Positions 33,326 through 43,413 are shown, counted from the first letter of the stretch. The stretch is DNA of 64,000 bases from Lachnospiraceae bacterium AF51-6-b8A (GCA_027682585.1 JAQCZH010000001.1:496001-560000), one strand, 5' to 3'. Program-made: numbers and translations. Notes: generated by a model from the sequence alone, not told the origin.

Positions 33326-34672
33326 ATGGAAAAACGCAACGGCAGCGATGATCTGATCAGTGCAGGACAGGATATTCTGGATTCTGTCAACTACGCACTG
33401 AAGAGCGGAGATTATTCTAAGCTGACATCCGATATCACTAAGACAGTCAACCAGGCGACCAGGCAGGTGGCGTCTTCTGTGTCTGCTTCCATGCAGGAGG
33501 CCGCTGGGCAGAGAGGACAGACTTCCGGTGCCTCCCGGGTTTTTGGCAACAGTGATTTCCGGACAGAGGTTAATCGGGTCTTTGGAGGTGTGTCCGACCG
33601 GAGAAATAATTTTCTTGCCCGTGATGTGTCACAGATGACAGGCCTTGGAAAACAGATCTTCGGCTGGTCAGGATTTGGACTTTTTGTCCTTTTGAGCATT
33701 GGCTGCTTCGCGCTCATGCTTATTCCAGCCGTCCGCATAGCGGGTGTGATGAGTGGACTTGGCTTTGCCGCCGCCGCTGCTGCCTTCTGCCGTCTGGCCC
33801 TGTTGGGAGCTAAGGACCATAAGCTGGCGGATACTTATCGTCGTTATGGAAATCTGATTCAGGACAAGGAAGTGATCAGTATTCGTGATCTTGCGCATCT
33901 GGCAGGACAGACACCAGAAGAGGTCAAAGCTAATTTAAGGCGGATGCAGGAGAACGGATATCTGCCTCTGGTTCATTTTGATCGGGATATGTCCACGATT
34001 ATTCTGACGGATCAGGCTTACCAGCAGTATTTGGACTGGGAGAAGGAGCGTGATCGAAGGAGAGAGCAGGAGGCAAACATGTCTCCGGCCGAACGGGAGA
34101 TCCTTGAACTGACACAGGAGGGGGAGAAGTATATCAGGGAGGTTCGGGCTGCCAATGACCGGATCCCGGATCACGCCATGACGGCTAAGTTAGACCGGCT
34201 GGAACAGATTATGCGAAACATCTTTGAAAATGTGAAGAAGCATCCCGAGTCCGCCAGAGATATCCGCCGCATGATTGACTTCTACCTGCCGACCATTCAG
34301 AAACTTCTCGATGCCTATATAGAACTGGATTCCCAGTCCGGCCACTTGGACAATGTCAAGCGAACCAAGGCTCAGATTGAAGACTCCATGGATATCATTA
34401 ATGACGCGTTTGAGAAGCTCCTGAATGATCTCTTCCAGAATGTCCTGTTTGATGTCAGCTCCGACATCTCTGTTATGGAGACGATGATGAGACAGGATGG
34501 TCTGTCAGGTAAGAGCATTCGCGACTATGAGAGCGGACTGAGCTTCGGTTCCGGCGCGACAGCAAGTGCGGCAGGCCCCGGACAGAGGCAGACGGCTGCC
34601 GCAGAAGCTCCCTTTGGAGATCGGGACTATGCGTCGGCTCTGGCAGCTTCCGCTCAAAAAGAAGAGAATTAG
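33326..34672 (+). CDS. XpaC-family protein (5-bromo-4-chloroindolyl phosphate hydrolysis family)
   Basis: This 448-residue membrane-anchored protein has a Ser/Gln/Ala-rich N-terminus and two adjacent membrane spans at about 113-158 (GFGLFVLLSIGCFALMLIP and an Ala-rich second span). A long helical cytosolic domain (200-400) contains ISIRDLAHLAGQTPEEV, which looks like a helix-turn-helix, and a coiled segment LDRLEQIMRNIFENVKKHPE. The C-terminus is disordered. XpaC genes commonly sit directly ahead of telA, as here (103 bases). The name comes from an old phenotype; the role, probably in envelope stress with TelA, is uncertain. Confidence 0.85.
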   Translation: MEKRNGSDDLISAGQDILDSVNYALKSGDYSKLTSDITKTVNQATRQVASSVSASMQEAAGQRGQTSGASRVFGNSDFRTEVNRVFGGVSDRRNNFLARDVSQMTGLGKQIFGWSGFGLFVLLSIGCFALMLIPAVRIAGVMSGLGFAAAAAAFCRLALLGAKDHKLADTYRRYGNLIQDKEVISIRDLAHLAGQTPEEVKANLRRMQENGYLPLVHFDRDMSTIILTDQAYQQYLDWEKERDRRREQEANMSPAEREILELTQEGEKYIREVRAANDRIPDHAMTAKLDRLEQIMRNIFENVKKHPESARDIRRMIDFYLPTIQKLLDAYIELDSQSGHLDNVKRTKAQIEDSMDIINDAFEKLLNDLFQNVLFDVSSDISVMETMMRQDGLSGKSIRDYESGLSFGSGATASAAGPGQRQTAAAEAPFGDRDYASALAASAQKEEN

Positions 34673-34775
34673 ATAAGAAATATCAATGTTGGATACGCAC
34701 AATGAAATATTCGCAAAGCTAATATTTTATTGTTATCAGTGAGATGTTTTTAGGATAAAAGAAGAGGAGAAAAAG

Positions 34776-36047
34776 ATGGCAGAATTGGAATTCAATCAGA
34801 CCAATCCGCAGGGGGCAGCGACGGCAGGACAGAATCAGATGGCAGAGCCTGCAGCAGCTGTCCAGCAGGCTCAGGCGAAGGCTCAGCAGGAGGCATCTGG
34901 GGCACAGGAGCAGAGTTTTACGCAGCAGGCGGTGCCCCAGGCGGCTGCCTTAAGCTTCGGTGCCCCCGCAGCAGCGCAGGTCTCGGTAGCAGCGGATCCC
35001 GCAGAGGCTCAGATGGATGATTCGATTTTAAGCCCTCAGGAGAAAGCACAGGCAGAGGCATTCGCAGATAAAATCGATCTTACAGATTCCAACGGAATCT
35101 TGAGTTATGGAGCCGGAACGCAGCAGAAGATGGCTTCCTTTTCCGAGCAGACCCTGAATTCTGTTCGCAATAAGGATATGGGCGAAGTCGGGGATATGAT
35201 CACCAACCTGATCGGGGAACTGAAGAACTTTGATGCGAACGAGCAGGAGAAAGGGCTTTTTGGTATTTTCCATAAGGCGCAGAACCGGATCGAGACGCTT
35301 CGCACCAGGTACTCCAAGGTAGAGACCAATGTAGGGACGATTACAAGGGAGCTGGAGAAGCATCAGCAGACCCTGCTCAAGGATATCGCCATGCTGGATC
35401 AGATGTATGTGATGAATCTGGATTACTATAAGGAACTGACCATGTATATTATCGCCGGCAAAAAGCGCCTGGCTGATGTGCGAAGCGGTCAGCTCAAGGA
35501 ACTGGAGGCAAAGGCGGCGCAGACTGGTTCCGCTGAGGACGCACAGGCTGCTAAAGATCTGGCAGCTCAATGCGATCGCTTTGAGAAGAAGCTTTATGAT
35601 CTGGAACTGACCAGAACGATCTCCGTACAGACGGGGCCTCAGATTCGCATGGTGCAGTCTTCCGATACCATGATGGCGGAGAAAATTCAGACTACCATTG
35701 TCAATACCATTCCTCTCTGGAAGAACCAGATGGTCATTGCCCTGGGCGTTGAGCATGCGACGCAGGCGGCTAAGGCTCAGAGAGAGGTTACAGATATGAC
35801 CAATGAGCTGCTGCGCAAAAATGCAGATAAGCTCAAGACGGCTACGATTGAGGCAGCCAGGGAGTCTGAGCGCGGCATTGTGGATATTGAGACTCTCCAG
35901 CACACCAATAACCAGCTGATCTCTACCCTGGATGAGGTAATGCAGATCCAGAAGGATGGCAAGGCCAAGAGGGCTGATGCCGAGAAACAGCTGATCGGTA
36001 TTGAGAATCAGCTCAAGGAGAAGCTGCTTCAGGCGGCGCATAACTGA
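34776..36047 (+). CDS. Toxic anion resistance protein, TelA family
   Basis: This 423-residue soluble helical protein has a Gln/Ala-rich disordered N-terminus (1-75). The TelA core begins DSILSPQEKAQAEAFADKIDL and includes YGAGTQQKMASFSEQTLNSVRNKD, the ETNVGTITRELEKHQQTLLKD coiled coil, and ALGVEHATQAAKAQREVTDMTNELLRKNAD. TelA proteins are linked to tellurite or antibiotic-envelope stress, but mechanism is unknown. It forms a two-gene unit with the XpaC gene. The ribosome site is AAGAGGAG. Confidence 0.93.
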   Translation: MAELEFNQTNPQGAATAGQNQMAEPAAAVQQAQAKAQQEASGAQEQSFTQQAVPQAAALSFGAPAAAQVSVAADPAEAQMDDSILSPQEKAQAEAFADKIDLTDSNGILSYGAGTQQKMASFSEQTLNSVRNKDMGEVGDMITNLIGELKNFDANEQEKGLFGIFHKAQNRIETLRTRYSKVETNVGTITRELEKHQQTLLKDIAMLDQMYVMNLDYYKELTMYIIAGKKRLADVRSGQLKELEAKAAQTGSAEDAQAAKDLAAQCDRFEKKLYDLELTRTISVQTGPQIRMVQSSDTMMAEKIQTTIVNTIPLWKNQMVIALGVEHATQAAKAQREVTDMTNELLRKNADKLKTATIEAARESERGIVDIETLQHTNNQLISTLDEVMQIQKDGKAKRADAEKQLIGIENQLKEKLLQAAHN

Positions 36048-36087
36048 TCTGTTTCCAGTTTTTTGATGAATTGGCGGGGCTTGGTCG

Positions 36088-36115
36088 ATATGCTCCAGAT
36101 CAAAAAAGAGCATAT
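36088..36115. other. Inverted repeat after telA
   Basis: ATATGCTC and GAGCATAT flank a 12-base A-rich loop. There is no T-run, so it is a weaker candidate for the telA 3' end than the hairpin at 36197. Confidence 0.35.
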
Positions 36116-36196
36116 ATATAACAGACAAAAGGTACTGTGAAAAACAGTCTCAACGTAAAAGAGAGACCTCTCAAGTCACTTGTCCCAGGATATAAA

Positions 36197-36244
36197 AAGA
36201 GGAGCTGTGAAGAAATGCGTTTTCATTTCTTCACAGCTCCTCTT
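36197..36244. terminator. Long bidirectional hairpin between convergent telA and mscL
   Basis: A perfect 21-bp stem (36197-36217 with 36224-36244) closes around six bases. It sits between the 3' ends of telA (+) and mscL (-), so it can end both transcripts. T-runs are weak on both sides. Confidence 0.75.
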
Positions 36245-36310
36245 AGTAGTGCGGGCTTATAAATCGCGTCCTGATCCAACTGTTTGGAGGTGGAGGCAAT
36301 TTTGCAGTGA

Positions 36311-36742
36311 TCAATCCTGTCCCTGGAAGCCATCAAGCTTCGTGGTGCAGTATCCGCAGCGGGTTGCACCGATGGGAATCATGCGCTTGCAGTAGGGGCA
36401 TTCCTTCTCAGTCGGTTCAACGGAGACTTCCTTCCTGGGTTTTGCAGAGATATTCTTTGTCTTGGCAACGGCCCTGATCATGATAAAGAGAACCAGGGCG
36501 ATGATGAGAAAGTTGATGACGGCGGAGATAAAGTTGCCATAAGTCAGTTGGGCGCCGGCTACTTTGACAGAGAGCTTGCTCAAGTCGTCACCGGTGAAGA
36601 GTGCGATGAAAGGGTTTAAGATATCCTTGACCAGAGAATCAATAATGGCCTTGAAGGCGGCGCCGATGATGACGCCGATGGCCATATCCATGACATTGCC
36701 CTGGGCGATAAACTCTTTGAAGTCAGATAGAAATTGTTTCAT
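36311..36742 (-). CDS. mscL: Large-conductance mechanosensitive channel with C-terminal zinc ribbon
   Basis: This inner-membrane channel opens on membrane tension to release solutes in osmotic downshock. The 143 residues begin MKQFLSDFKEFIAQGNVMDMAIGVIIGAAF (first helix, written here as the canonical MscL start up to residue 30), the second helix is INFLIIALVLFIMIRAV, and the C-terminus carries C-x2-C and C-x2-C (CPYCKRMIPIGATRCGYC), a zinc-ribbon not found in E. coli MscL. AAAAGGAG eight bases upstream sets the start at 36742. Confidence 0.95.
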   Translation of the reverse strand: MKQFLSDFKEFIAQGNVMDMAIGVIIGAAFKAIIDSLVKDILNPFIALFTGDDLSKLSVKVAGAQLTYGNFISAVINFLIIALVLFIMIRAVAKTKNISAKPRKEVSVEPTEKECPYCKRMIPIGATRCGYCTTKLDGFQGQD

Positions 36743-37135
36743 GAGAACTCCTTTTCTGTAAAATCTGTGCCCGCATTCTGCGGACAAAACGATAGATGAT
36801 TCACCACAATCGAATGTTCCTTCTGCGCGCATACGATTGTTTCATTATTATAACGGTGAACCAGGAAAATACCCAGCCTTTTTTGCATATCAGCGCTGGA
36901 GTTTTCGAAACTTTTCTTCTGGTATTTATTCTTAGCGTCTTTCCCCCAAACTTATTTTGACAGCTTCCCCTGTTTGCTGATTCAGAGTCAGAAACGGCCG
37001 AAAAGGACGGAAGAGAAAAATATAAATATCCCATAAATGACATATATTAGCGGGTATCCTTGAAGCGTATAAAAGAAGAATGCAGGAAAAAAGTTCCTGT
37101 GTTCCGGTCAATGTGCGTGGAGACAGGAGAATGCT
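36743..37135. other. Divergent promoter region between mscL and the polA-side genes
   Basis: The stretch is AT-rich with no ORF carrying a ribosome site. On the minus strand a TATAAT (plus-strand 36847-36852) could serve mscL. Palindrome copy E lies at 36806-36840, inside the probable mscL leader. On the plus strand TTGACA occurs at 36957-36962 but without a -10 at proper spacing. Confidence 0.45.
36806..36840. repeat. Dispersed palindromic element, copy E
   Basis: ACAATCGAATG pairs with CATACGATTGT (10 of 11) around a GC-rich loop. The arm pattern ACAAT-GAATG echoes the copies at 2408 and 32018. Confidence 0.45.
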
Positions 37136-37252
37136 ATGAAGGGATATTATACCAGCGAGGGCTATATGGGGTATGTCTCGGATTGTTACATGCTTTTTTC
37201 CAGTGAGAATGATTATCAGGATTACTGGGAGGACGCCGGCCAGATCGTCTGA
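37136..37252 (+). CDS. Small aromatic-rich protein (38 aa) of the short Clostridia type
   Basis: ATG 37136 follows ACAGGAG and the frame runs to TGA 37250-37252. The peptide is rich in tyrosine and acidic residues: MKGYYTSEGYMGYVSDCYML, then a segment with LFSSENDYQDYWED. Short proteins with this GYYTSEGYMG-plus-LFxSExDYxxY layout are, to my recollection, recurrent in Lachnospiraceae and relatives. I know of no function. It has no membrane span. It lies 100 bases before polA on the same strand and may be a separate short transcript. Confidence 0.65.
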   Translation: MKGYYTSEGYMGYVSDCYMLFSSENDYQDYWEDAGQIV

Positions 37253-37352
37253 CAGAGTTGATAAAGTCACTTGACAGAGTTGGCGCTGATTGCAGGAGAT
37301 GAGGCTTGGTGGCATAATAGGAGCAGTATTGTTTGCAGACAAGAGGTATCTT

Positions 37353-40085
37353 ATGACAGAGCAGAGCAAGCTTCTTCTCATTGACGGGCACAGTATTTTA
37401 AACCGGGCTTTTTATGGGCTGCCAGATCTGACTAATGCCAGGGGACAACATACGAATGCAGTCTATGGATTTTTGAATATTCTGTTTAAGACAATCGAGG
37501 AGGAGAAGCCGGATCACCTGACGGTGGCATTTGATCTGTCGGCCCCTACCTTTCGTCATCGAATGTTTGCCGATTATAAGGGGACCCGAAAGCCGATGGC
37601 AGCGGAGTTAAGGGAGCAGGTTCCCATGGTAAAGGAGATGCTCGCCGCCATGGGAATTTATGTGGTGACCAAGGAGGGCTTAGAGGCTGATGATCTGCTC
37701 GGAACGATGTCCAGAATCGGGGAGCAGGCTGGGATGGATGTGACAATTCTGTCCGGGGACCGTGATCTGCTGCAGTTAGCCACGGACAGGGTCAAGATCG
37801 TAATTCCAAAGACCAGGAAGACGGGTACGGAAATTGAGACCTATTATGCCAAAGATGTCAGGGAAACCTACCGGGTCAGCCCGATTGAATTCATTGACGT
37901 GAAGGCTCTCTGGGGAGATACGGCGGATAACATCCCCGGAGTTCCCGGCATCGGAGAGAAGACAGCGATCAATATCATTGCAGCCTATGGATCCATTGAG
38001 GCTGCTTACGAGCATGCTGAGGAACTGAAACCGCCCAGAGCTTCTAAGAATATTGTGGAGTTCTGGGATCAGGCCAGGCTCAGCAAGACGTTGGCAACGA
38101 TTGATGTGCATGCCGAAATTTCTTATGATCTCTCCTCAGCCAAAATGAGCAGGATATTCACGGAAGACGCTTACCGCCTCTGCAAGGACTGGGGATTTAA
38201 AAATATTCTTTCTCGCTTTGACGCGGGAACGGTTGACAGGGAAGAGAACGAGCTGTCCAGTCATTTTGTCAGCTTGCCGTCCAGAACGGCTTTTGGGGAA
38301 TTGATTGATAAGGCCAGACATAGCCGAGAGACATGGATTGGGATCGGTCTGTTTCTGAAAGATCATTCAGCTGCCAGGGCGGGGCAGATCCGGGCACTTG
38401 CGATCTCATTTGGGGAGAAGGCTTTCTATGCGTTGGCGAATGCAGAGACTGAGCAGTTAAGCCTGCCAGGTCTTGCAGATGCTGACAGCGCTGAAGATGC
38501 GATTCGCCCCATGGATTTGAGGCGCGGACTGCAGGCTTTGGCAGATGCGGGGAAGGGACTGGCCTTCTTGGATCTGAAAGCGGCTCTGTCGCAGGTGCAC
38601 TTCTCTGACCGGAAGAAGTCTTTTGATCTGCAAGTGGCCGCCTATCTCTTAGATCCGCTGTCTTCTTCCTATCCGACAGAAGATATTGCAAGAGACCAAC
38701 TTGCCTTAAGTATCCCCTCATATGCCGAGCTTTTTGGAAAGAAGAAGGCTGATCGGATCTGGGAGGATCCCGAGGAGACAGAGCATTGTATGCATTATGC
38801 CTGCTATCAGGCCTATGTTGCCTCCAAGGCACCCCAAAAGCTTTTAGAATGCCTGGAGGAACAAAAGATGCGGGCTCTGTATGAAGATATTGAGCTCCCT
38901 TTGGTCTACACGCTCTATGATATGGAGACGGCAGGAATCGCAATTGAGAAAGAGGCTCTTAAGATATACGGAGATCACCTGGCAGGCCGCATTGATGAAC
39001 TGGAGGAGGGCATTTACCGGGAGGCAGGAGAGACCTTTAATATCAATTCGCCCAAACAGTTGGGAGAGATACTTTTTGGACAGCTGGGACTGCCCGGCGC
39101 AAGGAAGACCAAGACGGGATATTCCACCGCCGCAGAAATTTTAGATCATCTGGCTGCTGATTTTCAGATTGTAAGAGATGTTCTTGAGTACCGCCAGCTG
39201 ACTAAGCTCAAGTTCACCTATGTGGATGGACTGGCCAAAGTAATTGCGGACGATGGCCGTATTCACAGCTCTTTTCAGCAGACCGTAACGGCGACCGGCC
39301 GTCTTTCTTCGACGGAACCCAATCTGCAGAATATCCCCATACGAATGGAGCTTGGCAAGGAGATCCGTCGGGTTTTTCCTGCCAGAGAGGGCTGTGTCTT
39401 TGTAGATGCCGATTACTCGCAGATTGAACTTCGGGTACTGGCTCATTTATCCGGAGATCCCAATCTGATTGAGGCTTATCGGGATGGAAAAGATATTCAC
39501 CGGGCCACGGCGTCTTTGGTTTTCCACACCCCCTTTGCGGAGGTCACGGATCGGCAGAGGTCTAATGCCAAGGCGGTCAATTTCGGAATTGTCTATGGAA
39601 TCTCGGCCTTCGGTCTGGCCAAGGATCTGGGGATTTCCAGGGGAGAAGCCCAGGAATATATTGACGGTTATTTTGCCGCTTATCCGAAACTGCATGCGTA
39701 TCTGAATGAACTGGTGGAATTCGCGAAGAGGGAGGGCTATGCGATCACCCTTTTTGGGAGACGAAGAGCTGTTCCGGAACTGAAGAATTCCAATTTTATG
39801 CAGCGGCAGTTTGGGGAGCGCGTTGCTATGAATGCCCCTATTCAGGGGACGGCGGCGGATATTATCAAGATTGCTATGGTTCGAGTTCACGATCGCCTTG
39901 AGAGAGAAGGATTTAAGTCCCGCCTGATTCTGACGGTTCATGATGAACTTCTGGTTGAGGCGCCTGAACAGGAAGAGAAACAGGTCAGGGAGATTCTGTC
40001 CCAGGAGATGAAGGGGGCCGCTGAACTTGCTGTTGAACTGGAAATTGACACCCACAGTGGAAGAAACTGGTATGAGGCTAAGTGA
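37353..40085 (+). CDS. polA: DNA polymerase I
   Basis: This repair and Okazaki-fragment polymerase has 910 residues. The 5'-3' exonuclease domain (1-290) has LLIDGHSILNRAFYG, EADDLLGTM, SGDRDLLQL and the HhH GVPGIGEKTA. The middle domain (about 310-500) lacks a recognisable D-x-E and the other acidic residues of the proofreading exonuclease, so it is probably inactive, as in Bacillus PolA. The polymerase domain has motif A DYSQIELRVLAHLSGD, the O-helix RSNAKAVNFGIVYG and motif C VHDELLVEAP. The start at 37353 follows AAGAGGT; codons from 37290 lack a ribosome site. The coaE gene follows. Confidence 0.96.
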   Translation: MTEQSKLLLIDGHSILNRAFYGLPDLTNARGQHTNAVYGFLNILFKTIEEEKPDHLTVAFDLSAPTFRHRMFADYKGTRKPMAAELREQVPMVKEMLAAMGIYVVTKEGLEADDLLGTMSRIGEQAGMDVTILSGDRDLLQLATDRVKIVIPKTRKTGTEIETYYAKDVRETYRVSPIEFIDVKALWGDTADNIPGVPGIGEKTAINIIAAYGSIEAAYEHAEELKPPRASKNIVEFWDQARLSKTLATIDVHAEISYDLSSAKMSRIFTEDAYRLCKDWGFKNILSRFDAGTVDREENELSSHFVSLPSRTAFGELIDKARHSRETWIGIGLFLKDHSAARAGQIRALAISFGEKAFYALANAETEQLSLPGLADADSAEDAIRPMDLRRGLQALADAGKGLAFLDLKAALSQVHFSDRKKSFDLQVAAYLLDPLSSSYPTEDIARDQLALSIPSYAELFGKKKADRIWEDPEETEHCMHYACYQAYVASKAPQKLLECLEEQKMRALYEDIELPLVYTLYDMETAGIAIEKEALKIYGDHLAGRIDELEEGIYREAGETFNINSPKQLGEILFGQLGLPGARKTKTGYSTAAEILDHLAADFQIVRDVLEYRQLTKLKFTYVDGLAKVIADDGRIHSSFQQTVTATGRLSSTEPNLQNIPIRMELGKEIRRVFPAREGCVFVDADYSQIELRVLAHLSGDPNLIEAYRDGKDIHRATASLVFHTPFAEVTDRQRSNAKAVNFGIVYGISAFGLAKDLGISRGEAQEYIDGYFAAYPKLHAYLNELVEFAKREGYAITLFGRRRAVPELKNSNFMQRQFGERVAMNAPIQGTAADIIKIAMVRVHDRLEREGFKSRLILTVHDELLVEAPEQEEKQVREILSQEMKGAAELAVELEIDTHSGRNWYEAK

Positions 40086-40180
40086 ATATTCGCGGGAAGT
40101 CAGTGGACTTTTTCTGAACACAATGGATCTTGTCGATGCCGCCAGGACCAAGACAGATGATATACTGGGAGTGCTTTAGA

Positions 40181-40783
40181 TTGAAAGTGATTGGAGTGAC
40201 CGGCGGTGTCGGCTCTGGGAAGAGTCAGATTCTGGCCTATATGGAGAAGAAATACAGGGCTTATGTCGTACGAACGGATGAACTGGCCCAGGAACTGATG
40301 CAGCCGGGGACAGATCTGTATGGGAAACTGCAAAAGCTCTTTCGCGGGCAGAAAGTTTTTGACTCGGATGGAAGATTGATACGGGCGAAAGCGGCGGAGT
40401 TGATTTTTGCGGATTCTGCTCTGCGCATGCAGATGAATGATCTGGTTCATCCGGCGGTCAAGGCAGAGGTGACTCGACAGATCGCCGATCGGCGGAAAGA
40501 GGGAGCGTGTTCCTACTTTGTAGTGGAGGCGGCGCTTCTCATTGAGGATGGCTACAAGAAGATCTGTGATGAACTCTGGTATATTTATACGGATGAGAAA
40601 CATCGCAGAAAGAGGCTGAGAGAATCGCGCAGTTACAGCGATGAGAAGATCGACGCGATTTTTGCCTCGCAATTGTCTGAGGAGGTTTTCCGCAGAAACT
40701 GCACATATGTAATTGACAACAGTGGAAGTGTGGAGGAAGCCTATCGGCAGATTCGGAGTATTTTAGGCAATGGAATTATTTAG
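40181..40783 (+). CDS. coaE: Dephospho-CoA kinase
   Basis: This enzyme phosphorylates the 3'-OH of dephospho-CoA, the last step of CoA synthesis. The 200-residue protein opens with KVIGVTGGVGSGKSQI (P-loop), followed by RTDELAQELMQPG, LVHPAVKAEV and VVEAALLIEDG, typical CoaE blocks. A TTG at 40181 is preferred because GGGAG lies nine bases ahead and the family starts right at this point; ATG codons at 40157 and 40130 are in-frame alternatives. It overlaps the next gene by 14 bases, indicating coupling. Confidence 0.9.
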   Translation: MKVIGVTGGVGSGKSQILAYMEKKYRAYVVRTDELAQELMQPGTDLYGKLQKLFRGQKVFDSDGRLIRAKAAELIFADSALRMQMNDLVHPAVKAEVTRQIADRRKEGACSYFVVEAALLIEDGYKKICDELWYIYTDEKHRRKRLRESRSYSDEKIDAIFASQLSEEVFRRNCTYVIDNSGSVEEAYRQIRSILGNGII

Positions 40784-41579
40784 TGTAACAAGTGGCAGCA
40801 GCGGTAATTGTGTATGTGTCGGAACGGATCAGAGCCACGTAATGATAGATGCCGGAATCAGCGCCAAGCGGATAGAGGAGGGGCTTAACTCTTTTGATAT
40901 GACCAGTTCTGATATGGATGCGATCCTGGTGACGCATGAGCACTCTGATCATATCAGTGGACTGGGGGTTCTGGCCCGAAGATATCATCTGCCTATTTAT
41001 GCCACAAGGGCAACCATTGATGCCATTGCCCAAAAGCGGAATCTTGGGACGATTGATTCCTCGCTCTATCATGTGATTCAGCCGGATCAGACATTTATAA
41101 TCGGAGATATGGAGATTTGCCCTATGCATATTTCTCATGATGCGGCGGATCCTGTAGCTTATACCATGCGGCAGAGGACAGGGGATGGGGATAAGAAGAT
41201 CGCTGTCTGTACTGATCTTGGCGCTTATGATGACTATACGATTGATCGGCTTAAGGGAATGGATGCCATGCTTCTGGAGGCAAATCACGATGTGAAAATG
41301 CTGGAGGTTGGCCCCTATCCCTATCCCCTCAAACAGCGAATCCTGGGATCCAGAGGGCATCTGTCCAACGAGTCTTCGGGCCAGCTTCTGGGGAGGCTTC
41401 TGCATGACAAGATCAAACATATTCTGCTGGGGCATCTCTCGCATGAGAACAACCTGGAAGAACTGGCCTATGAGACGGTTCGCCTGGAGGTGACGCTGGG
41501 GGACAATCCCTATCAGGGAAGTGACTTTCCCATTACTGTGGCCCATAGAGACCGCCCTTCTCTGAGGGTTGTCGTCTGA
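40770..41579 (+). CDS. MBL-fold metallohydrolase, YycJ/WalJ family
   Basis: This 269-residue metallo-beta-lactamase-fold protein has an N-terminal SGSSGNCVCVG segment, metal-binding THEHSDHISG, further ligands in HDAADPVAYT and CTDLG, and the C-terminal GHLSHENN that distinguishes the YycJ group. YycJ proteins are thought to be exonucleases affecting DNA repair and cell-wall signalling. It overlaps coaE by 14 bases and sits near polA, which fits a DNA-maintenance role but is only context. Confidence 0.9.
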   Translation: MELFSVTSGSSGNCVCVGTDQSHVMIDAGISAKRIEEGLNSFDMTSSDMDAILVTHEHSDHISGLGVLARRYHLPIYATRATIDAIAQKRNLGTIDSSLYHVIQPDQTFIIGDMEICPMHISHDAADPVAYTMRQRTGDGDKKIAVCTDLGAYDDYTIDRLKGMDAMLLEANHDVKMLEVGPYPYPLKQRILGSRGHLSNESSGQLLGRLLHDKIKHILLGHLSHENNLEELAYETVRLEVTLGDNPYQGSDFPITVAHRDRPSLRVVV

Positions 41580-41614
41580 GCAGAAACAACAAACATTGGA
41601 TGAAGGAGAAACAT

Positions 41615-41893
41615 ATGGATAAGACCAAAGTAATCATCACTGTTGTCGGTAAGGATACAGTAGGCATTATAGCGGCAGTCTGCAGCTATCTGGCTCAGGA
41701 GCAGATCAATATTTTAGATATTTCCCAGACGATTGTGGATGGCTATTTCAACATGATGATGATCGTTGATTTTGACCGGGCCGTCCTGCAGCTTGAGGAT
41801 GTGCAGAAGGGCCTGGACCAGGTCGGCAGGGATAAGGGAGTGCAGATTAAGTGCCAGAAGGAAGAGATCTTCGAGATGATGCATCGCGTGTAA
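41615..41893 (+). CDS. ACT-domain protein (UPF0237)
   Basis: This 92-residue stand-alone ACT domain begins TKVIITVVGKDTVGIIAAV, the GcvR-like signature of the family. ACT domains bind amino acids and regulate partners. GAAGGAG at 41602-41608 places the start at ATG 41615. It is followed 92 bases later by the UPF0210 gene; these two are paired in many Firmicutes, suggesting a joint but unknown role. Confidence 0.92.
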   Translation: MDKTKVIITVVGKDTVGIIAAVCSYLAQEQINILDISQTIVDGYFNMMMIVDFDRAVLQLEDVQKGLDQVGRDKGVQIKCQKEEIFEMMHRV

Positions 41894-41985
41894 TTCATTG
41901 TAACGGAAGAAATCAGTCATCTGTGTACAGACGGCGAGTGATGATGGTGTGCATGGTATTATTAGTTAAGAGATGAGGATACACA

Positions 41986-43350
41986 ATGATTAGTCAGTAT
42001 GAGGTTCTTGAGACCAATCACATGGTGGAACAGGAGAATTTAGATGTCCGCACCATTACGATCGGCATTAGTCTTCTCGATTGCATCGATTCTGATTTGG
42101 ATGCTGTCAACGATAAGATCTACCGCAAACTGACCAGTGTCGCACGGGATCTGGTTAAGGTGGGCGGACAGATAGAGAGGGAGTATGGGATCCCGATTGT
42201 CAACAAGAGGGTTTCTGTCACTCCTATTGCTCTGGTAGGTGGCGCGGCCTGTAAAAAGCCTGAGGATTTTGTGACCATTGCGCACACATTGGACCGAGCA
42301 GCGCATCATCTTGGCATCAATTTTATCGGCGGTTACTCCGCACTGGTCTCCAAGGGGATGACTCCTGCGGAGGAGAATCTGATTCGATCCATTCCGCAGG
42401 CCCTGGCAGAGACAGAATTGGTCTGTTCCTCTGTAAATGTTGGTTCTACCAAGACAGGAATCAACATGGATTCGGTTCGTCTTATGGGGCAGATGATTCA
42501 TGAGACAGCGGTCCGCACCAAGGAGCAGGATTCTCTGGGCTGCGCCAAGCTGGTGGTCTTCTGCAACGCCCCCGATGATAACCCCTTTATGGCTGGAGCT
42601 TTTCACGGGGTGACGGAGGCGGATGCCATTATCAATGTCGGCGTTTCCGGTCCAGGTGTTGTAAAGACGGCTCTGGAGTCTGTCAGAGGGGAGAGTTTCG
42701 AGGTCCTCTGTGAGACGATTAAGAAGACGGCCTTCAAGATCACCCGCGTGGGGCAGCTGGTGGCGAAGGAGGCTTCTAAGCGCTTGCATATCCCCTTTGG
42801 AATCATTGATCTCTCTCTGGCGCCGACGCCGGCAATTGGAGATTCTGTTGCTGATATTCTGGAGCTGATCGGATTGGAACGGGTGGGGGCTCCCGGTACG
42901 ACTGCAGCCCTGGCTCTGCTCAACGATCAGGTCAAGAAGGGCGGTATTATGGCCTCTTCCTACGTTGGGGGATTATCCGGGGCCTTTATTCCTGTTTCAG
43001 AAGATCAGGGGATGATTGATGCGGTGCAGGCGGGAGCCCTGACTTTGGAGAAACTCGAGGCAATGACCTGTGTCTGCTCTGTAGGTCTTGACATGATTGC
43101 TGTTCCGGGATCCACCAGTGCAGATACCATTTCTGGAATGATTGCGGATGAGATGGCGATCGGTATGATTAACCAGAAGACCACAGCTGTCCGTCTGATT
43201 CCGGTCATCGGAAAGGATGTGGGAGACAGTGTGGAGCTGGGGGGGCTGCTTGGAACAGCTCCCCTGCAGTCAGTATCTGCTTTTGGGTGCACGAATTTTG
43301 TAAACCGCAGCGGCAGAATTCCCGCGCCAATTCACTCCTTTAAGAATTGA
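41986..43350 (+). CDS. UPF0210 (PFL-like, DUF711) family protein
   Basis: This 454-residue cytosolic protein is distantly related to glycyl-radical enzyme folds but lacks the radical machinery. Recognisable blocks are [76 protein letters not shown] and [17 protein letters not shown]. Biochemical function is unknown. It is almost always next to the small ACT protein, as here, which may be its amino-acid-responsive regulator. The terminator at 43414 follows. Confidence 0.92.
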   Translation: MISQYEVLETNHMVEQENLDVRTITIGISLLDCIDSDLDAVNDKIYRKLTSVARDLVKVGGQIEREYGIPIVNKRVSVTPIALVGGAACKKPEDFVTIAHTLDRAAHHLGINFIGGYSALVSKGMTPAEENLIRSIPQALAETELVCSSVNVGSTKTGINMDSVRLMGQMIHETAVRTKEQDSLGCAKLVVFCNAPDDNPFMAGAFHGVTEADAIINVGVSGPGVVKTALESVRGESFEVLCETIKKTAFKITRVGQLVAKEASKRLHIPFGIIDLSLAPTPAIGDSVADILELIGLERVGAPGTTAALALLNDQVKKGGIMASSYVGGLSGAFIPVSEDQGMIDAVQAGALTLEKLEAMTCVCSVGLDMIAVPGSTSADTISGMIADEMAIGMINQKTTAVRLIPVIGKDVGDSVELGGLLGTAPLQSVSAFGCTNFVNRSGRIPAPIHSFKN

Positions 43351-43413
43351 TTCAGGGAGGGGATTTTTTCTGCAATGGAAAAAGAGCCCAGCCCTATAAC
43401 CTGAAAGCAAAGA

